A stretch of DNA of 64,000 bases from positions 5,384,501 to 5,448,500 of the forward strand of contig NZ_CP095046.1 in assembly GCF_022919215.1 (NCBI RefSeq), given 5' to 3'. Source of the stretch: Hymenobacter cellulosilyticus. Lineage in GTDB: Bacteria; Bacteroidota; Bacteroidia; Cytophagales; Hymenobacteraceae. How positions within the stretch are numbered: the stretch's first letter is position 1; each line of letters begins with the position of its first letter. This document shows positions 1 through 8,817 of the stretch, one piece after another. The notes below the pieces were generated by a model. It was not told the origin of the DNA. It did not search any database and saw only the letters and a list, made by a program, of their open reading frames with translations. The position numbers and the translations under genes were made by a program.

Positions 1-755
1 CCCGCAACCTGAAGACTGTGGGCTTCGGTACCGAGAAGATTGAGGACGACCTTAAGATTATGCTGCCCCAGGCCAACGTGCAGCGCATGGACCTCGACAC
101 GACCCGGGCCAAGAACTCCTACCAGCAAATTATTGCCGACTTCGAGCAGCAGACGACCAACGTGCTGGTGGGTACCCAGATGGTGACCAAGGGCCTGGAC
201 TTTGCCAACGTGAGCCTGGTGGGCATCATCAACGCCGACAGCATCATTCACTACCCCGATTTCCGGGCCCACGAACGGGCCTTCCAGATGTTTGTGCAGG
301 TGAGCGGGCGGGCCGGCCGCAAAGGCAAGAAGGGTAAGGTTATTATCCAGACGGCCGACCCGGCTCAGGTGATTTTCGACAAAGTCATCCGTAACGACTA
401 CCTCGAATTCTATGAGTACGAAATAACCCAGCGGCGCGAGTACGGCTTTCCGCCCTTCATGCGCGTGATTCGGCTTACAGTAAAGCACGTAGATCAGCTC
501 GTAGCCGAGCAAGCCGCCATTCTGCTAACCCAGGAGCTGGTATTCCGCCTGGGCCGGGAGGCCGTGCTGGGGCCGGAAGCGCCGTACATCTTCAGGATTC
601 GGAACTTCTATCTGCAGGAAATTACCATCAAGCTCGACCGGGAACACACGGTGCTCAAGCACGCCAAAGCTCAGATTATAGAGGCTATGAACGTGGTAAA
701 AGACCAGAAGGAGTTCAAGCAGGCCCGCCTCGTGGCTGATGTCGACCCAATGTAG
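1..755 (+). CDS. priA: Primosomal protein N' (PriA helicase), C-terminal part
   Basis: PriA is the 3'-to-5' DNA helicase that reloads the replisome at stalled forks. The gene enters from the left edge and is read from base 3. About 250 residues are visible. They carry the C-terminal helicase core: GTQMVTKGLDF (motif V) and QVSGRAGR (motif VI), followed by the family-typical RREYGFPPF stretch and the C-terminal domain ending in DVDPM. The zinc-binding loop and Walker motifs lie outside the window. No frame problem is seen in this part. A strong hairpin follows at 879-906. The identification is firm because the motif order and spacing are those of PriA rather than of RecG or UvrB. Confidence 0.95.
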   Translation, partial: RNLKTVGFGTEKIEDDLKIMLPQANVQRMDLDTTRAKNSYQQIIADFEQQTTNVLVGTQMVTKGLDFANVSLVGIINADSIIHYPDFRAHERAFQMFVQVSGRAGRKGKKGKVIIQTADPAQVIFDKVIRNDYLEFYEYEITQRREYGFPPFMRVIRLTVKHVDQLVAEQAAILLTQELVFRLGREAVLGPEAPYIFRIRNFYLQEITIKLDREHTVLKHAKAQIIEAMNVVKDQKEFKQARLVADVDPM

Positions 756-873
756 AGGGCAGCGTATCCATGGAGCTGTTTATCTGGGCCCATTATGAAT
801 AGCACCGCGTCAACTACGTAAAGTAGAGTAAAGCTAGCCCCGGTGAACTCAGCATATGGGTGGATGTAGAAAC

Positions 874-911
874 AAAAAAGCCCTGCTGGCAGCTGCCAGC
901 AGGGCTTTTTA
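874..911. terminator. Bidirectional intrinsic terminator between priA and the convergent lipoprotein gene
   Basis: A perfect 14-bp inverted repeat (879-892 with 893-906) is flanked by an A run on the left (874-879) and a T run on the right (906-910). It can therefore stop transcription from priA on + and from the lipoprotein gene on -. Confidence 0.85.
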
Positions 912-929
912 TTGTATACCCGGTAAGTC

Positions 930-1547
930 CTACAACTCGTCGAGCAGGTAAAGGATGATGAGCACCAAGCCGATCAGGGCAATGATGGCACCCAGCACGT
1001 AGATGAGGCCGATACCGGTGGCCGCACCCAGAATCTCAATCAGCAGACCTACCAGCAACAGGATTACACCCTGGCGCAGTTTGCCTTGCAGCTTGTTGGT
1101 GCTAGCTACTTCACTATGCTTTTTCACTTCCATCTTGCTGCTCAGCTTCTCAGCCTTCTTGGCCACTTTCGCCACAATCGACCGTTCGATCAGGTTCAGC
1201 TTGCGGCTAGCCTGAGCCTTAGTGGCGGGCTGCACGGCAGCAACAGTTGCGGCTTCCTTTACAGCGGGAGCAGCCGACACAGCCTTAGAAGCAGTAGCGG
1301 GGGCAGCAGGAGCCGAGGCTACGGTAGCGGGGGCAACTGCGGGAGCAGCTTCCGGAACGGCAGCTACTTCTGGAGCGGGAGTAGCAGCTACTGGGGCGGG
1401 CTTCACGCTTACAGCCCGGTTGGCGGTGCCGTGGTACGATGAAGTCTTGGGCAGCATTGCATACTCAGCCCGATTACAGCTGCTCAGCGCAACGACAATT
1501 GCCGCGAAGGCGGTCAGCTTGTGTAGGAGTCCGGATACGTGTTTCAT
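930..1547 (-). CDS. Ala/Pro-rich lipoprotein with C-terminal membrane helices
   Basis: Unknown function, 205 residues. The N-terminus has a signal peptide ending in a lipobox (VALSSC, Cys at about residue 24), so the protein is probably anchored in the outer or inner membrane. Residues ~45-110 are a low-complexity linker of Ala, Pro and Val. After a short Lys-rich stretch with SKMEVKKHSE, residues ~158-203 form two hydrophobic helices rich in Gly and Ile. A lipoprotein that also ends in two membrane helices is unusual; it may be held at both ends. The start ATG at 1547 is the only sensible one in front of the signal peptide. Several other-strand frames are open through the linker only because of its GC-rich repeats. 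Confidence 0.75.
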   Translation of the reverse strand: MKHVSGLLHKLTAFAAIVVALSSCNRAEYAMLPKTSSYHGTANRAVSVKPAPVAATPAPEVAAVPEAAPAVAPATVASAPAAPATASKAVSAAPAVKEAATVAAVQPATKAQASRKLNLIERSIVAKVAKKAEKLSSKMEVKKHSEVASTNKLQGKLRQGVILLLVGLLIEILGAATGIGLIYVLGAIIALIGLVLIILYLLDEL

Positions 1548-1795
1548 GTGGTAAGGAAGTTGGTGAAGAGTTCGAAAACAGGCTTTCTACGGGCAAAAAT
1601 ATAAATAGTGGCCCGACTTTGTCTTTTTCAAACTGAATTTTATCCTCTTTCCAACAGCCAACTCCCTAAGCACAACGGTCTTTACCAATATAAAATATGG
1701 TGAATATTTCTTCGTAGCTCAACCGCTACAGCCCGAACGAACCCTTCCCCTCGCATGGATGTTTGTCCGAACACAGTTTATTTGCACCTGTGCGT

Positions 1796-2575
1796 ATGAC
1801 TATTCCTTCCTTTTCCCTCTTGGGCTCCTGGGCTCTGAGTCTTCTGCTATTTCAGGCCTGTACCCAGCCGCTGAGTGAAAGTACCGCGGCCACTGCGGCC
1901 GAGCAACGCCGGCAGTCCTCCGTGCCCGACACCACCGGCTATGAGATTCGTCCGCCGGCCGACCCCAACGGCATCAGCCGCTATTACCTGGGCCGGCAGA
2001 TTGCGCACGTTATGGGCCACGAGGGCGCCGACTGGCTGGAGCGCTCCGGACGGGAGCAGGAAGAAGGAACCGACGTGCTGCTCAAAGCCCTGCGCCTCAA
2101 ACCTACTGATGTAGTAGCCGACATTGGTGCGGGCACGGGTTACTTCTCGTTTCGGATGAGTGCCCTCGTACCCCAGGGCAAGGTCCTGGCCGTGGATATC
2201 CAGCCCGAGATGATAACCTACTTGCAGGACAACAAGGAGCGCAACAACGCCCCCAACGTGGAGCCGGTGCTGGGTACGGTACAAAACCCTAATCTGCCGG
2301 CTAACAGTGTGGATCTGGCCCTGATTGTGGACGCCTACCACGAGTTTGACCACCCCCGGGAAATGATGCGGGCCATTAAGTCGGCGCTGAAGCCCAACGG
2401 CCGGGTAGCCCTGGCCGAATACCGGGCCGAAGACCCTAAAGTACCCATCAAGCGCATTCACAAGATGAGCGTGGAGCAGGCCCGTAAGGAAATGAAGGCC
2501 GTGGGCCTGGAGTTTATTGAAAGCATCGAAACCCTGCCCCAGCAGCACCTGATGTTTTTCCGGCGGCCCAAGTAG
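1796..2575 (+). CDS. SAM-dependent methyltransferase with a lipoprotein signal
   Basis: A class I (Rossmann-fold) methyltransferase of about 259 residues. The SAM-binding motif I is VADIGAGTGYFS and the acidic end of strand 2 is VDIQPEM, as in UbiE-like enzymes. The segment IAHVMGHEGADWLERSG is typical of a secreted subgroup. The start ATG at 1796 is chosen because it directly precedes a signal-like helix and a lipobox (LLLFQAC); a TTG at 1763 in the same frame would add 11 residues and weaken the signal. The odd point is that SAM is cytoplasmic while the N-terminus predicts export. Substrate unknown. It stands alone between a divergent lipoprotein gene and queA. Confidence 0.8.
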   Translation: MTIPSFSLLGSWALSLLLFQACTQPLSESTAATAAEQRRQSSVPDTTGYEIRPPADPNGISRYYLGRQIAHVMGHEGADWLERSGREQEEGTDVLLKALRLKPTDVVADIGAGTGYFSFRMSALVPQGKVLAVDIQPEMITYLQDNKERNNAPNVEPVLGTVQNPNLPANSVDLALIVDAYHEFDHPREMMRAIKSALKPNGRVALAEYRAEDPKVPIKRIHKMSVEQARKEMKAVGLEFIESIETLPQQHLMFFRRPK

Positions 2576-2610
2576 CAGCTAGCCGTACTGACGAAGCCGG
2601 CGCCTCGGCG

Positions 2611-2618
2611 TACCTTTG
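2611..2618 (+). promoter_or_regulatory. Promoter -7 box of queA
   Basis: TACCTTTG matches the Bacteroidota -7 consensus TAnnTTTG. It ends 5 bases before the ATG at 2624, so the transcript would be leaderless or nearly so. Confidence 0.5.
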
Positions 2619-2623
2619 TGGCT

Positions 2624-3851
2624 ATGTCAGCCACTCCCGACCCACGCCTGCTTTCCATCTTCGATTATACCTATGAGCTGCCGGCGGCGCGCATCGCGCC
2701 CGAACCGTTGCCTAACCGTGACCAGTCGCAGCTGCTGGTGTACCGCCAAGGCAGCCTGCAGGACCGGCGCTTCACCGACCTGCCCACCGAGCTGCCGGCC
2801 GACGCACTGCTCGTATTCAACAATACCAAAGTGGTGCGGGCCCGCCTGTTCTGCCACAAGCCGACGGGGGCATCGTGGAGCTGTTTTGCCTGGAGCCGGT
2901 AGCCCCGCACCGCTCGGTAGAGCTGGCCATGCAGCAAACCGGCAGCTGCGTCTGGAAATGCCTGGTCGGTAACGGTAAGCGCTGGAAAGCTGGTCCGGTG
3001 CAGGTGGCTTTTACCCTGAACGATGCCGAAGCAGTACTGACGGCCGAGCGTGTGGAAGCTGCCGACGGCTATTCCTTGATTCAATTTAGCTGGCAGCCAG
3101 CCGAAGCTCCTTTCGCCGAAGTTTTGCGTGCCGCCGGGCATTTGCCCCTGCCCCCTTACCTCAACCGCGCCGACACGGACGTAGACGCGGTGCGCTACCA
3201 AACGGTGTACGCGGCCCACGAAGGGGCCGTAGCGGCTCCCACGGCCGGCCTGCACTTTTCCGACGCCGTCTTTGCCGACCTCAAAGCCCGGGGTATTGCT
3301 ACGGCTGAGCTAACTCTGCACGTGGGGCCGGTACTTTCCAACCGGTGAAAGCCGCCCAGATGGAAGACCACGCCATGCACGCCGAGCCTATTGCCGTAAA
3401 CGCGGCTTTGCTGCGCCAGCTGTTAGCCCACGCGCCCCGGCCTATTATTGCCGTTGGCACCACCAGCCTGCGCACCCTGGAAAGCCTGTACTGGCTTGGC
3501 GCCCGGCTCACGCAGCAGCCTACCACGGAACCCATCTGGCACGTTACGCAGTGGCAACCGTACGAGGAAACTCGGGTAGTACCGTTGCAGGAGGCACTTG
3601 AGGCCCTGCTGGCCCATCTGGAACAGAGCGGAGCCGACACGATTCAGGCTACCACTCAGCTACTGATTGCCCCGGGTTACCGGTTCCGGGTTATCCAGGG
3701 TTTGGTCACCAACTTTCACCAGCCCGAAAGCACCCTGTTGCTGCTTGTGGCGGCGCTTATCGGGCCCGACTGGCGCCGGGTATACGACCACGCCTTGGCC
3801 CACGACTACCGGTTTTTGAGCTACGGCGACAGTTCCCTGCTGCTGCCCTAA
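2624..3851 (+). CDS. queA: tRNA preQ1(34) S-adenosylmethionine ribosyltransferase-isomerase QueA (two frameshifts)
   Basis: QueA transfers the ribose of SAM to preQ1 in tRNA and isomerises it to epoxyqueuosine. The reading passes through three frames. Segment 1 ends in the family motif [10 protein letters not shown] followed by RARLF; segment 2 holds the domain up to [10 protein letters not shown]; segment 3 has [14 protein letters not shown] and ends with [14 protein letters not shown]. Frame changes lie at the G runs 2869-2873 and 3326-3329; one G added to each restores a continuous 409-residue protein of normal length. ATG 2624 is preferred over GTG 2618 because it follows a -7 box closely. 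The two shifts have the same sign and lie in homopolymers, so a sequencing error is the likeliest cause. Confidence 0.92.
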
Positions 3852-4115
3852 CTGCTTTCCTAAAGCTTCACGGCTTCTTCATATACTCAGGTGAATATTC
3901 CTCCGCATCTTCACCCTTAGCTCCCTGCTGCCTATGAAAAAAGTAAGCCTGCTGCCTCAGTGCGCATTTTCAGACAGTGCTTTTACCTCAGGCCCAATGT
4001 GCTGGCTCAAGCTCCACACTAGTTGAGCTTATTGGTTGTACGGGTAGATACAACCTATTTTATCGGACCCGTATAAGGACCTAGAATTCCCTATTTCTAA
4101 CGACGACTCTTCATC

Positions 4116-4433
4116 ATGAAAAAGATAACTCTGCTGCTGGCTATGGTAGCATTTTCGGTTGCTGCGCACGCGCAGGACAATAAGGCTGTAGTTCGTGACG
4201 ACGCCACCGGTGCCAAAACCACCGCTGAAGTGCGCGACAATGGCACGGTGAAAGTAGAAAGCCGTTCGGGCCGCACCAAAGCGGGTCAGGCTGCCTACAA
4301 CACCAAGCAAGACGCCAAATACGCTGGTAAGAAAACCGGCCAGGTTGTGAAAAAAGGCGCCCAGAAAACCGGCAAAGTCGTGAAGAAAGGTGCTTCGGCC
4401 GTGAAAAATAAAGCTGAGGACGTAGTAGACTAG
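4116..4433 (+). CDS. Small secreted Lys-rich protein with short internal repeat
   Basis: Unknown function, 105 residues. A clear signal peptide (MKKITLLLAMVAFSVAAHA, cleavage before QDNK) is followed by a hydrophilic basic chain. Residues ~68-95 carry two nearly identical 11-residue units, KTGQVVKKGAQ and KTGKVVKKGAS, giving a strongly cationic patch. No known domain is recognised. It is a single-gene unit: an intergenic stretch lies upstream and a strong terminator directly downstream. A role at the envelope or in polyanion binding would be a guess from charge alone. Confidence 0.75.
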   Translation: MKKITLLLAMVAFSVAAHAQDNKAVVRDDATGAKTTAEVRDNGTVKVESRSGRTKAGQAAYNTKQDAKYAGKKTGQVVKKGAQKTGKVVKKGASAVKNKAEDVVD

Positions 4434-4451
4434 TCTAACCGCGTCTTACCC

Positions 4452-4488
4452 AAAAAAGCCCCGGCCAATTCGTTGGCCGGGGCTTTTT
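4452..4488. terminator. Intrinsic terminator with TTCG tetraloop
   Basis: A perfect 12-bp stem (4457-4468 with 4473-4484) closed by a TTCG loop, with A and T runs on its flanks. It serves the small secreted protein on + and the M14 peptidase on -. Confidence 0.9.
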
Positions 4489-4509
4489 GCTGGTAGTAAG
4501 TGGCCGACT

Positions 4510-7073
4510 TTACTGCCCCACAAAGAACAGCGCGTTGCCGAAAATCAGCTTGCCACCCTGCCAGAAACCACGGAACAATGGGTTATCGGCTAAGTACACG
4601 ACCTGCCCCCGGCCCATCTCCTGGGTGCCCAGCACGAAGGTGTCGGTGAGCTTGCGGCGGGCACTGCGGCCGGTAAAGCCGGCGGCGTAGTTGTCGCGCT
4701 TAAGCACACCAACGTTCCAACCGCCGGCCTCCAAAAAGCGGTAATTAAGCGTGTCGCGGATGAGGGCAAAGTACGTGGAGCCGTAGCCAAACGCCAGCGG
4801 GTGGGTATTGTCGAGCTGCACGCGGTACACGCTGCCCTGCACTCGTTCCCCAATCTGCTGCCGCTCGGCTTCGGCGTAGCGGCGCAGCTGCTGGTAGGCG
4901 GTGCGGGCTTTAGCAGTGCTGTCGGGGGCTTTGGTTTTGAGTAGGAAGTCCTTTTTGTTGGCCAGGAAAGCCGCGGCCCCTTCCAGAGCAATCAGCTTAC
5001 CGCCCCCGCGTACCCAGGCTTTCAGGGCCTCCAGGCTTTTCTCAGGGTAAATATCCGCGTAGTTGCCATCGGGCAGGATGAGCACGTCAAACTTCTGTAG
5101 GGGCACCGTGCGCAGGTAGTCGGCGCCCAGCACCGTGACGGGGTAGCCCAACTGCTGCTCGAAGAAGTGCCATACTTCGCCAAAAGCCGTAGCCGAAACG
5201 CCTTCCCCGGCTACCACTGCCACGTTGGGCCGACTTACGTAGCGCACGTAGCCCGAGCCCAGGTCGGCGCCACTAGTCGAAAAGCCCGAGCCCACGGCCT
5301 GCACCTGCACGCCGGTTGAATCGGCCTGGGCCCGTACCAGCTGGTCGAAGCGGGCACCCAGAGTTTCATTGCCCGTACGGGTAAGTATGAGAGTGCCGGG
5401 CTGGTACTTCTGCCCTTCCGCCTCAAAAGCCCGCTGGGCAACCCGCACCTTCACCCGCTGCTGGAGCAGCCGGCTCAGAAACTTCATATCCTGCAAACTG
5501 CTCCACCGAGCCACGTAGGCGTAGGGTTTTTCGACTGGGGCAACGCTGGTAGCTACGGGAGCAACCGGCTTTTTGGCGCTGGCCTCCAATCGTGAGGTCA
5601 AGGCATAGGCATTCAACCCGAAGGAATACGGCAAGGCCCAGGCCGTAATGTCGTAGGTCAGGGAGTCTTCCAGGGCCGGGCGGGGCTCAAACAACACCTT
5701 CACCAGCGTCGATTTGGGCTGATACATGCTGACTACAATATCCTCCGCCTTGATCTGCAGGTTCTCGGTTTTGCCGGTAGCGTAGCTGAAAGCCCGGGTA
5801 CTGAGCTTGCGGCCCGCGTAGCCGTACTGAATCTGCTGCCGGTCGAGGTACTGGGTAAGAGCCTGCAGCTGGCCCGGAGCGGCACTCCCACTGAGCACGA
5901 AGGCCTTGTAAGGCCCGCGGGGTTGGGTGCGGGCGTTGGTATAGTACTTCTCAAACTCCCGTACCAGCTCGGGCTGCCGGTCGGAGGCCGCCTGAATGGT
6001 AGCCAGACTGGTAGCGTGGTGGTGAGCAATGCGCTGGCTCAGCGTGAGCGTGTCGCCGTCGGCCTTGGCTACGCGCACCCCGGCCCGGCCCGAGCCGCCC
6101 TGCTCATAGGTCATGCCAATGGCGCCGTTGAAGCTGGGGTAGGTGTCGCCGTAGCTTGGATAGAACAGGTCGTAGGTTTCGCGGGTGAAGTAGAGCCAGT
6201 TGTTTTGGTCGAACACTTTGCGGTTATAGTCGCCGATGACGTTCTGGAAATTGCGCTGCCAGGGCGTGATATCCTCGTGGAAGGGCTTGGCGGCCGGCGA
6301 GAAGTAGTACGGGTCGTCCACGCTCATCTCGTGGAAATCGGCGTGCACCTGGGGCAGCCACTGGTTGTAGAGCGCCACGCGCTGCTGGCTTTCCTGCTGG
6401 GTTTGCCAGGCCCAGTCCCGGTTCAGGTCGAAGAAATAATGGTTGTAGCGGCCGCCGGGCCAGGGCTCGTGGTGCTCCCAGGCGTAGGGCGAGGCATTGG
6501 GCTGGGCGCTGCGGGCCCGGTTATACCACTGCACGTACCGCTCGTGCCCGTCGGGGTTCACGCAGGGGTCTATCAGCACGACCACGTTTTGCAGCCACTG
6601 CTGGGCCTGTGTATTCTGCGGGTTAGCCAGGTCGTAGAGCACTTCCATCACGGCTTCCGACGACACGGCCTCGTTGCCGTGAATGTTGTAGCTGAGCCAC
6701 ACCACGGCTGGCATCTGCTTTTGCACCGTGCCGGTTTCCAAGCCCGCCCGTCGCAGGTTGTTTCGCCGGATTTCCTCTAGTCGGGCCAGATTTTCCGGGG
6801 TTCCTACCTGAATTACTTCCAATGGCCGGCCTTCGTAAGTAGCGCCGTAGGGCTGCACCCGCATCCGTCCGCCAGAGTTTTGGGTTACCTGCTGCACATA
6901 ATTCAGCAGTTGGGCGTGGGGCGTAAAGCGGCTGCCCAGCGGGTAGCCCAGAAATTGTGACGGCGTAAGCAAGCTGCCCCCACCGGCGCCTGGGCCACTA
7001 CGCGGCCCGCCAGCAATAAGAGCGGCAGCAACAATAGGGCTCGAACAAGAGCCGGTACTTTACGAGTATGCAT
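4510..7073 (-). CDS. Secreted M14 family zinc carboxypeptidase (one frameshift)
   Basis: An exported metallocarboxypeptidase, 854 residues after correction. Start ATG 7073 gives a signal peptide (MHTRKVPALV, Leu-rich core, cleaved after VVAQA). The mature enzyme begins about 10 residues before TPSQFLGYPLG. Zinc ligands are visible in NIHGNEAV (His and Glu) and in VHADFHEM (His); TYEQGGSG is the likely position of the catalytic Glu. A C-terminal region with LILPDGNYADIYPEKS resembles the DJ-1/glutaminase-like fold found in such large Bacteroidota M14 proteins. The signal peptide and the body are in different frames: one C is missing in the run 6977-6981, and adding it joins them. Substrate unknown; probably periplasmic or surface peptide turnover. 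Confidence 0.88.
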
Positions 7074-7119
7074 GTGTGGTGTCAAGGAAGAGAAACGGCG
7101 GGAAATCCGGCGGGCAGGC

Positions 7120-7127
7120 CAAACCTA
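7120..7127 (-). promoter_or_regulatory. Promoter -7 box of the M14 peptidase gene
   Basis: On the minus strand this reads TAGGTTTG, an exact TAnnTTTG match 47 bases ahead of the ATG at 7073. Confidence 0.45.
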
Positions 7128-7227
7128 TTGATTCTGCGGCTACTTTAGGCCACGTGCTTTGCCGGTCTTCCACAAAAGTAGAAGTCCGCAGTCGGCCGAA
7201 ATGCCCATTTTGCTTACCGCATTGCCC

Positions 7228-7647
7228 ATGGAAATTACCCTTACAACGCCAGCCTTGCTTTTTCCCGCTTTGTCGTTGCTGCTACTGGCCTACACCAACC
7301 GCTTTCTGGCCTTAGTCAACATCGTGCGCACGCTCAAGACGCAGTACAAGACCACCCATAGCCCCCACCTGATTCAGCAGATACACAACCTGCGCCGGCG
7401 GGTGGAGATGGTGCGCAACATGCAGGCCGTGGGCGTAGGCTCCATGCTGGGCTGCGTGCTGGCCATGTTCCTGATTTATGCGGGCTTCAACTCGGCCGGG
7501 GCGGTAGTGTTTGGCGGCAGCCTGCTGGCGTTGCTGGTTTCATTGGGCATGTCGCTCTACGAAATCCAGATTTCGGTCGTGGCCCTACAGATTGAGCTCA
7601 ACGACCTGGAAGAAAACGAGGAGCAGCGCTTAGCTCATCAGGCATAA
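7228..7647 (+). CDS. DUF2721 family membrane protein
   Basis: About 139 residues from the ATG at 7228 (a further in-frame ATG lies at 7201). Three hydrophobic segments are visible: an N-terminal helix ending in LLLLAYTNRF, a middle helix MLGCVLAMFLIYAGF and a last helix GGSLLALLVSLGMSLY. Between the first two is a charged loop with HNLRRRVEMVRNMQ, and the tail is acidic (LNDLEENEEQR). This pattern is that of DUF2721, a family of small inner-membrane proteins without known role. The gene stands alone, divergent from the M14 peptidase and convergent with a small membrane protein. Confidence 0.8.
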   Translation: MEITLTTPALLFPALSLLLLAYTNRFLALVNIVRTLKTQYKTTHSPHLIQQIHNLRRRVEMVRNMQAVGVGSMLGCVLAMFLIYAGFNSAGAVVFGGSLLALLVSLGMSLYEIQISVVALQIELNDLEENEEQRLAHQA

Positions 7648-7704
7648 GCTGCTGAGTTAAACGCTGCTCGTTGCTTCCGAAGCTACGGCTTCCGAAAAGG
7701 CATT

Positions 7705-7959
7705 TTACTGCTGGTTGCCTTCACCCGGCGTGGCGTCTTTCTCGCGGATCTGATACAGTACACTTTCGGCCACACCCCGGCCGAACAGGCTGACGCCGGC
7801 ATTAAACACGCCCAACGCCAGCGTACCGGCTCCCACCCATTGGGAAGTGGGCTTGCCTTCCTGCTTCATGGCGGTGGCCCACTGAATAAGGCAGGCGCCA
7901 AAGCCAATTACGACTAGTCCGGAAGGGGCAAAAACCAGCCATTTCGTTTTATGCGTCAT
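7705..7959 (-). CDS. Small two-helix membrane protein, unknown
   Basis: An 84-residue protein beginning MTHKTKWLVF. It has two hydrophobic segments (about residues 8-30 and 42-62) and a short charged tail ending TPGEGNQQ. No family recognised. The ATG at 7959 follows a purine-rich stretch and no other start is plausible. It converges with the DUF2721 gene. Support comes from codon pattern and membrane topology only. Confidence 0.6.
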   Translation of the reverse strand: MTHKTKWLVFAPSGLVVIGFGACLIQWATAMKQEGKPTSQWVGAGTLALGVFNAGVSLFGRGVAESVLYQIREKDATPGEGNQQ

Positions 7960-8071
7960 CGGGGTAAGAATTTAGGGTGAAACCAGAAAATCAATAGGGA
8001 CTAACCACGACGGTAGCCACCAAGTTGGCAGCCAGCGTGAGCGGAAGAGCCTTAAGCTTCTTCTGCAATCG

Positions 8072-8079
8072 TACCTTTG
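8072..8079 (+). promoter_or_regulatory. Promoter -7 box
   Basis: An exact TACCTTTG copy about 94 bases ahead of the ATG at 8173, giving a long leader if used. Confidence 0.4.
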
Positions 8080-8172
8080 GGCCTCTGGGTTACGGTCTAC
8101 CGCCGAATCCTGCCGTTTAATTTGGTTCCCCTCCTGTTTTTACCGGGTGGAGTCCCTTCGTTTTCTTTCCCG

Positions 8173-8670
8173 ATGAGCACCACTTTCTACGAACAGCTCC
8201 TGCACGAGGCCTTCCGCACGGAGGCCGAAGTTGCCCAGTACCTGTCGGCCGCCGACTTGGCCGCCTACAAAACTTTCGAGCAGGCCGGCAAGGCCGATAT
8301 TGCCTTCCGCTTCGAGCGGGTGCGCCTGGCCGTGGCCATGTCCATTCTCAAGCTGCTGGCCGACCTGGGCGACCATGAGGAAAGCCGCAAGGTGATGGAC
8401 GTGATGCACCGGGCCCTGAAGGCGAAGTCGGTGAATGAAATTGACGCTGTCATTACCAAGGACGCCAAGCTGTTTGAAAAGCTCTACACCAACCTCTACG
8501 TAAATGAGGACGGCGAACTGCTGCTGGGTTTGTTTGAGCGCACCCTCGACGCCGATACCAAGGCCTTGATGGAGGAAGTTATCCAGGAAACGCTGCGGGT
8601 AGCCCGGGAGCTGGACTTCAGCCACCACGACGAAGACGACGAGGAAGACGAGGCCCAGGCTGATTTGTAA
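8173..8670 (+). CDS. Unknown soluble helical protein with acidic tail
   Basis: 165 residues from ATG 8173 (MSTTFYEQLLHEAF). Upstream in-frame codons to 8077 exist but read like promoter and leader sequence and include a -7 box. The chain is predicted helical throughout, has no signal peptide or membrane segment, and ends in a very acidic tail (HHDEDDEEDEAQ). No domain is recognised. It lies directly upstream of rnd in the same direction with a 147-base gap that holds its own -7-like box, so the two may be transcribed separately. Confidence 0.7.
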   Translation: MSTTFYEQLLHEAFRTEAEVAQYLSAADLAAYKTFEQAGKADIAFRFERVRLAVAMSILKLLADLGDHEESRKVMDVMHRALKAKSVNEIDAVITKDAKLFEKLYTNLYVNEDGELLLGLFERTLDADTKALMEEVIQETLRVARELDFSHHDEDDEEDEAQADL

Positions 8671-8817
8671 CGGGCATTCTGCTACTTTCCCGCCGGCAAT
8701 GCCCAGTTGGGCACCGGGGGCTGGCGGGTTGGTTTTGCTTGCCTCGGCTGCCTACCTTTACCAAAATGGCCTGAGCCATCATCTAGCAGCCTTGCCGCTG
8801 CCTTTCTATTTGCCTGA

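Noticed and set aside
2624..3851. Reading queA, gcvT, hslU and the others as pseudogenes
   Set aside because: All breaks are single homopolymer losses with conserved sequence continuing in the next frame, and some genes are essential.
3934..4026. A 30-codon frame beginning MKKVSLLPQC
   Set aside because: Too short, no homology or terminator, and its signal-like start does not continue into a hydrophobic core.
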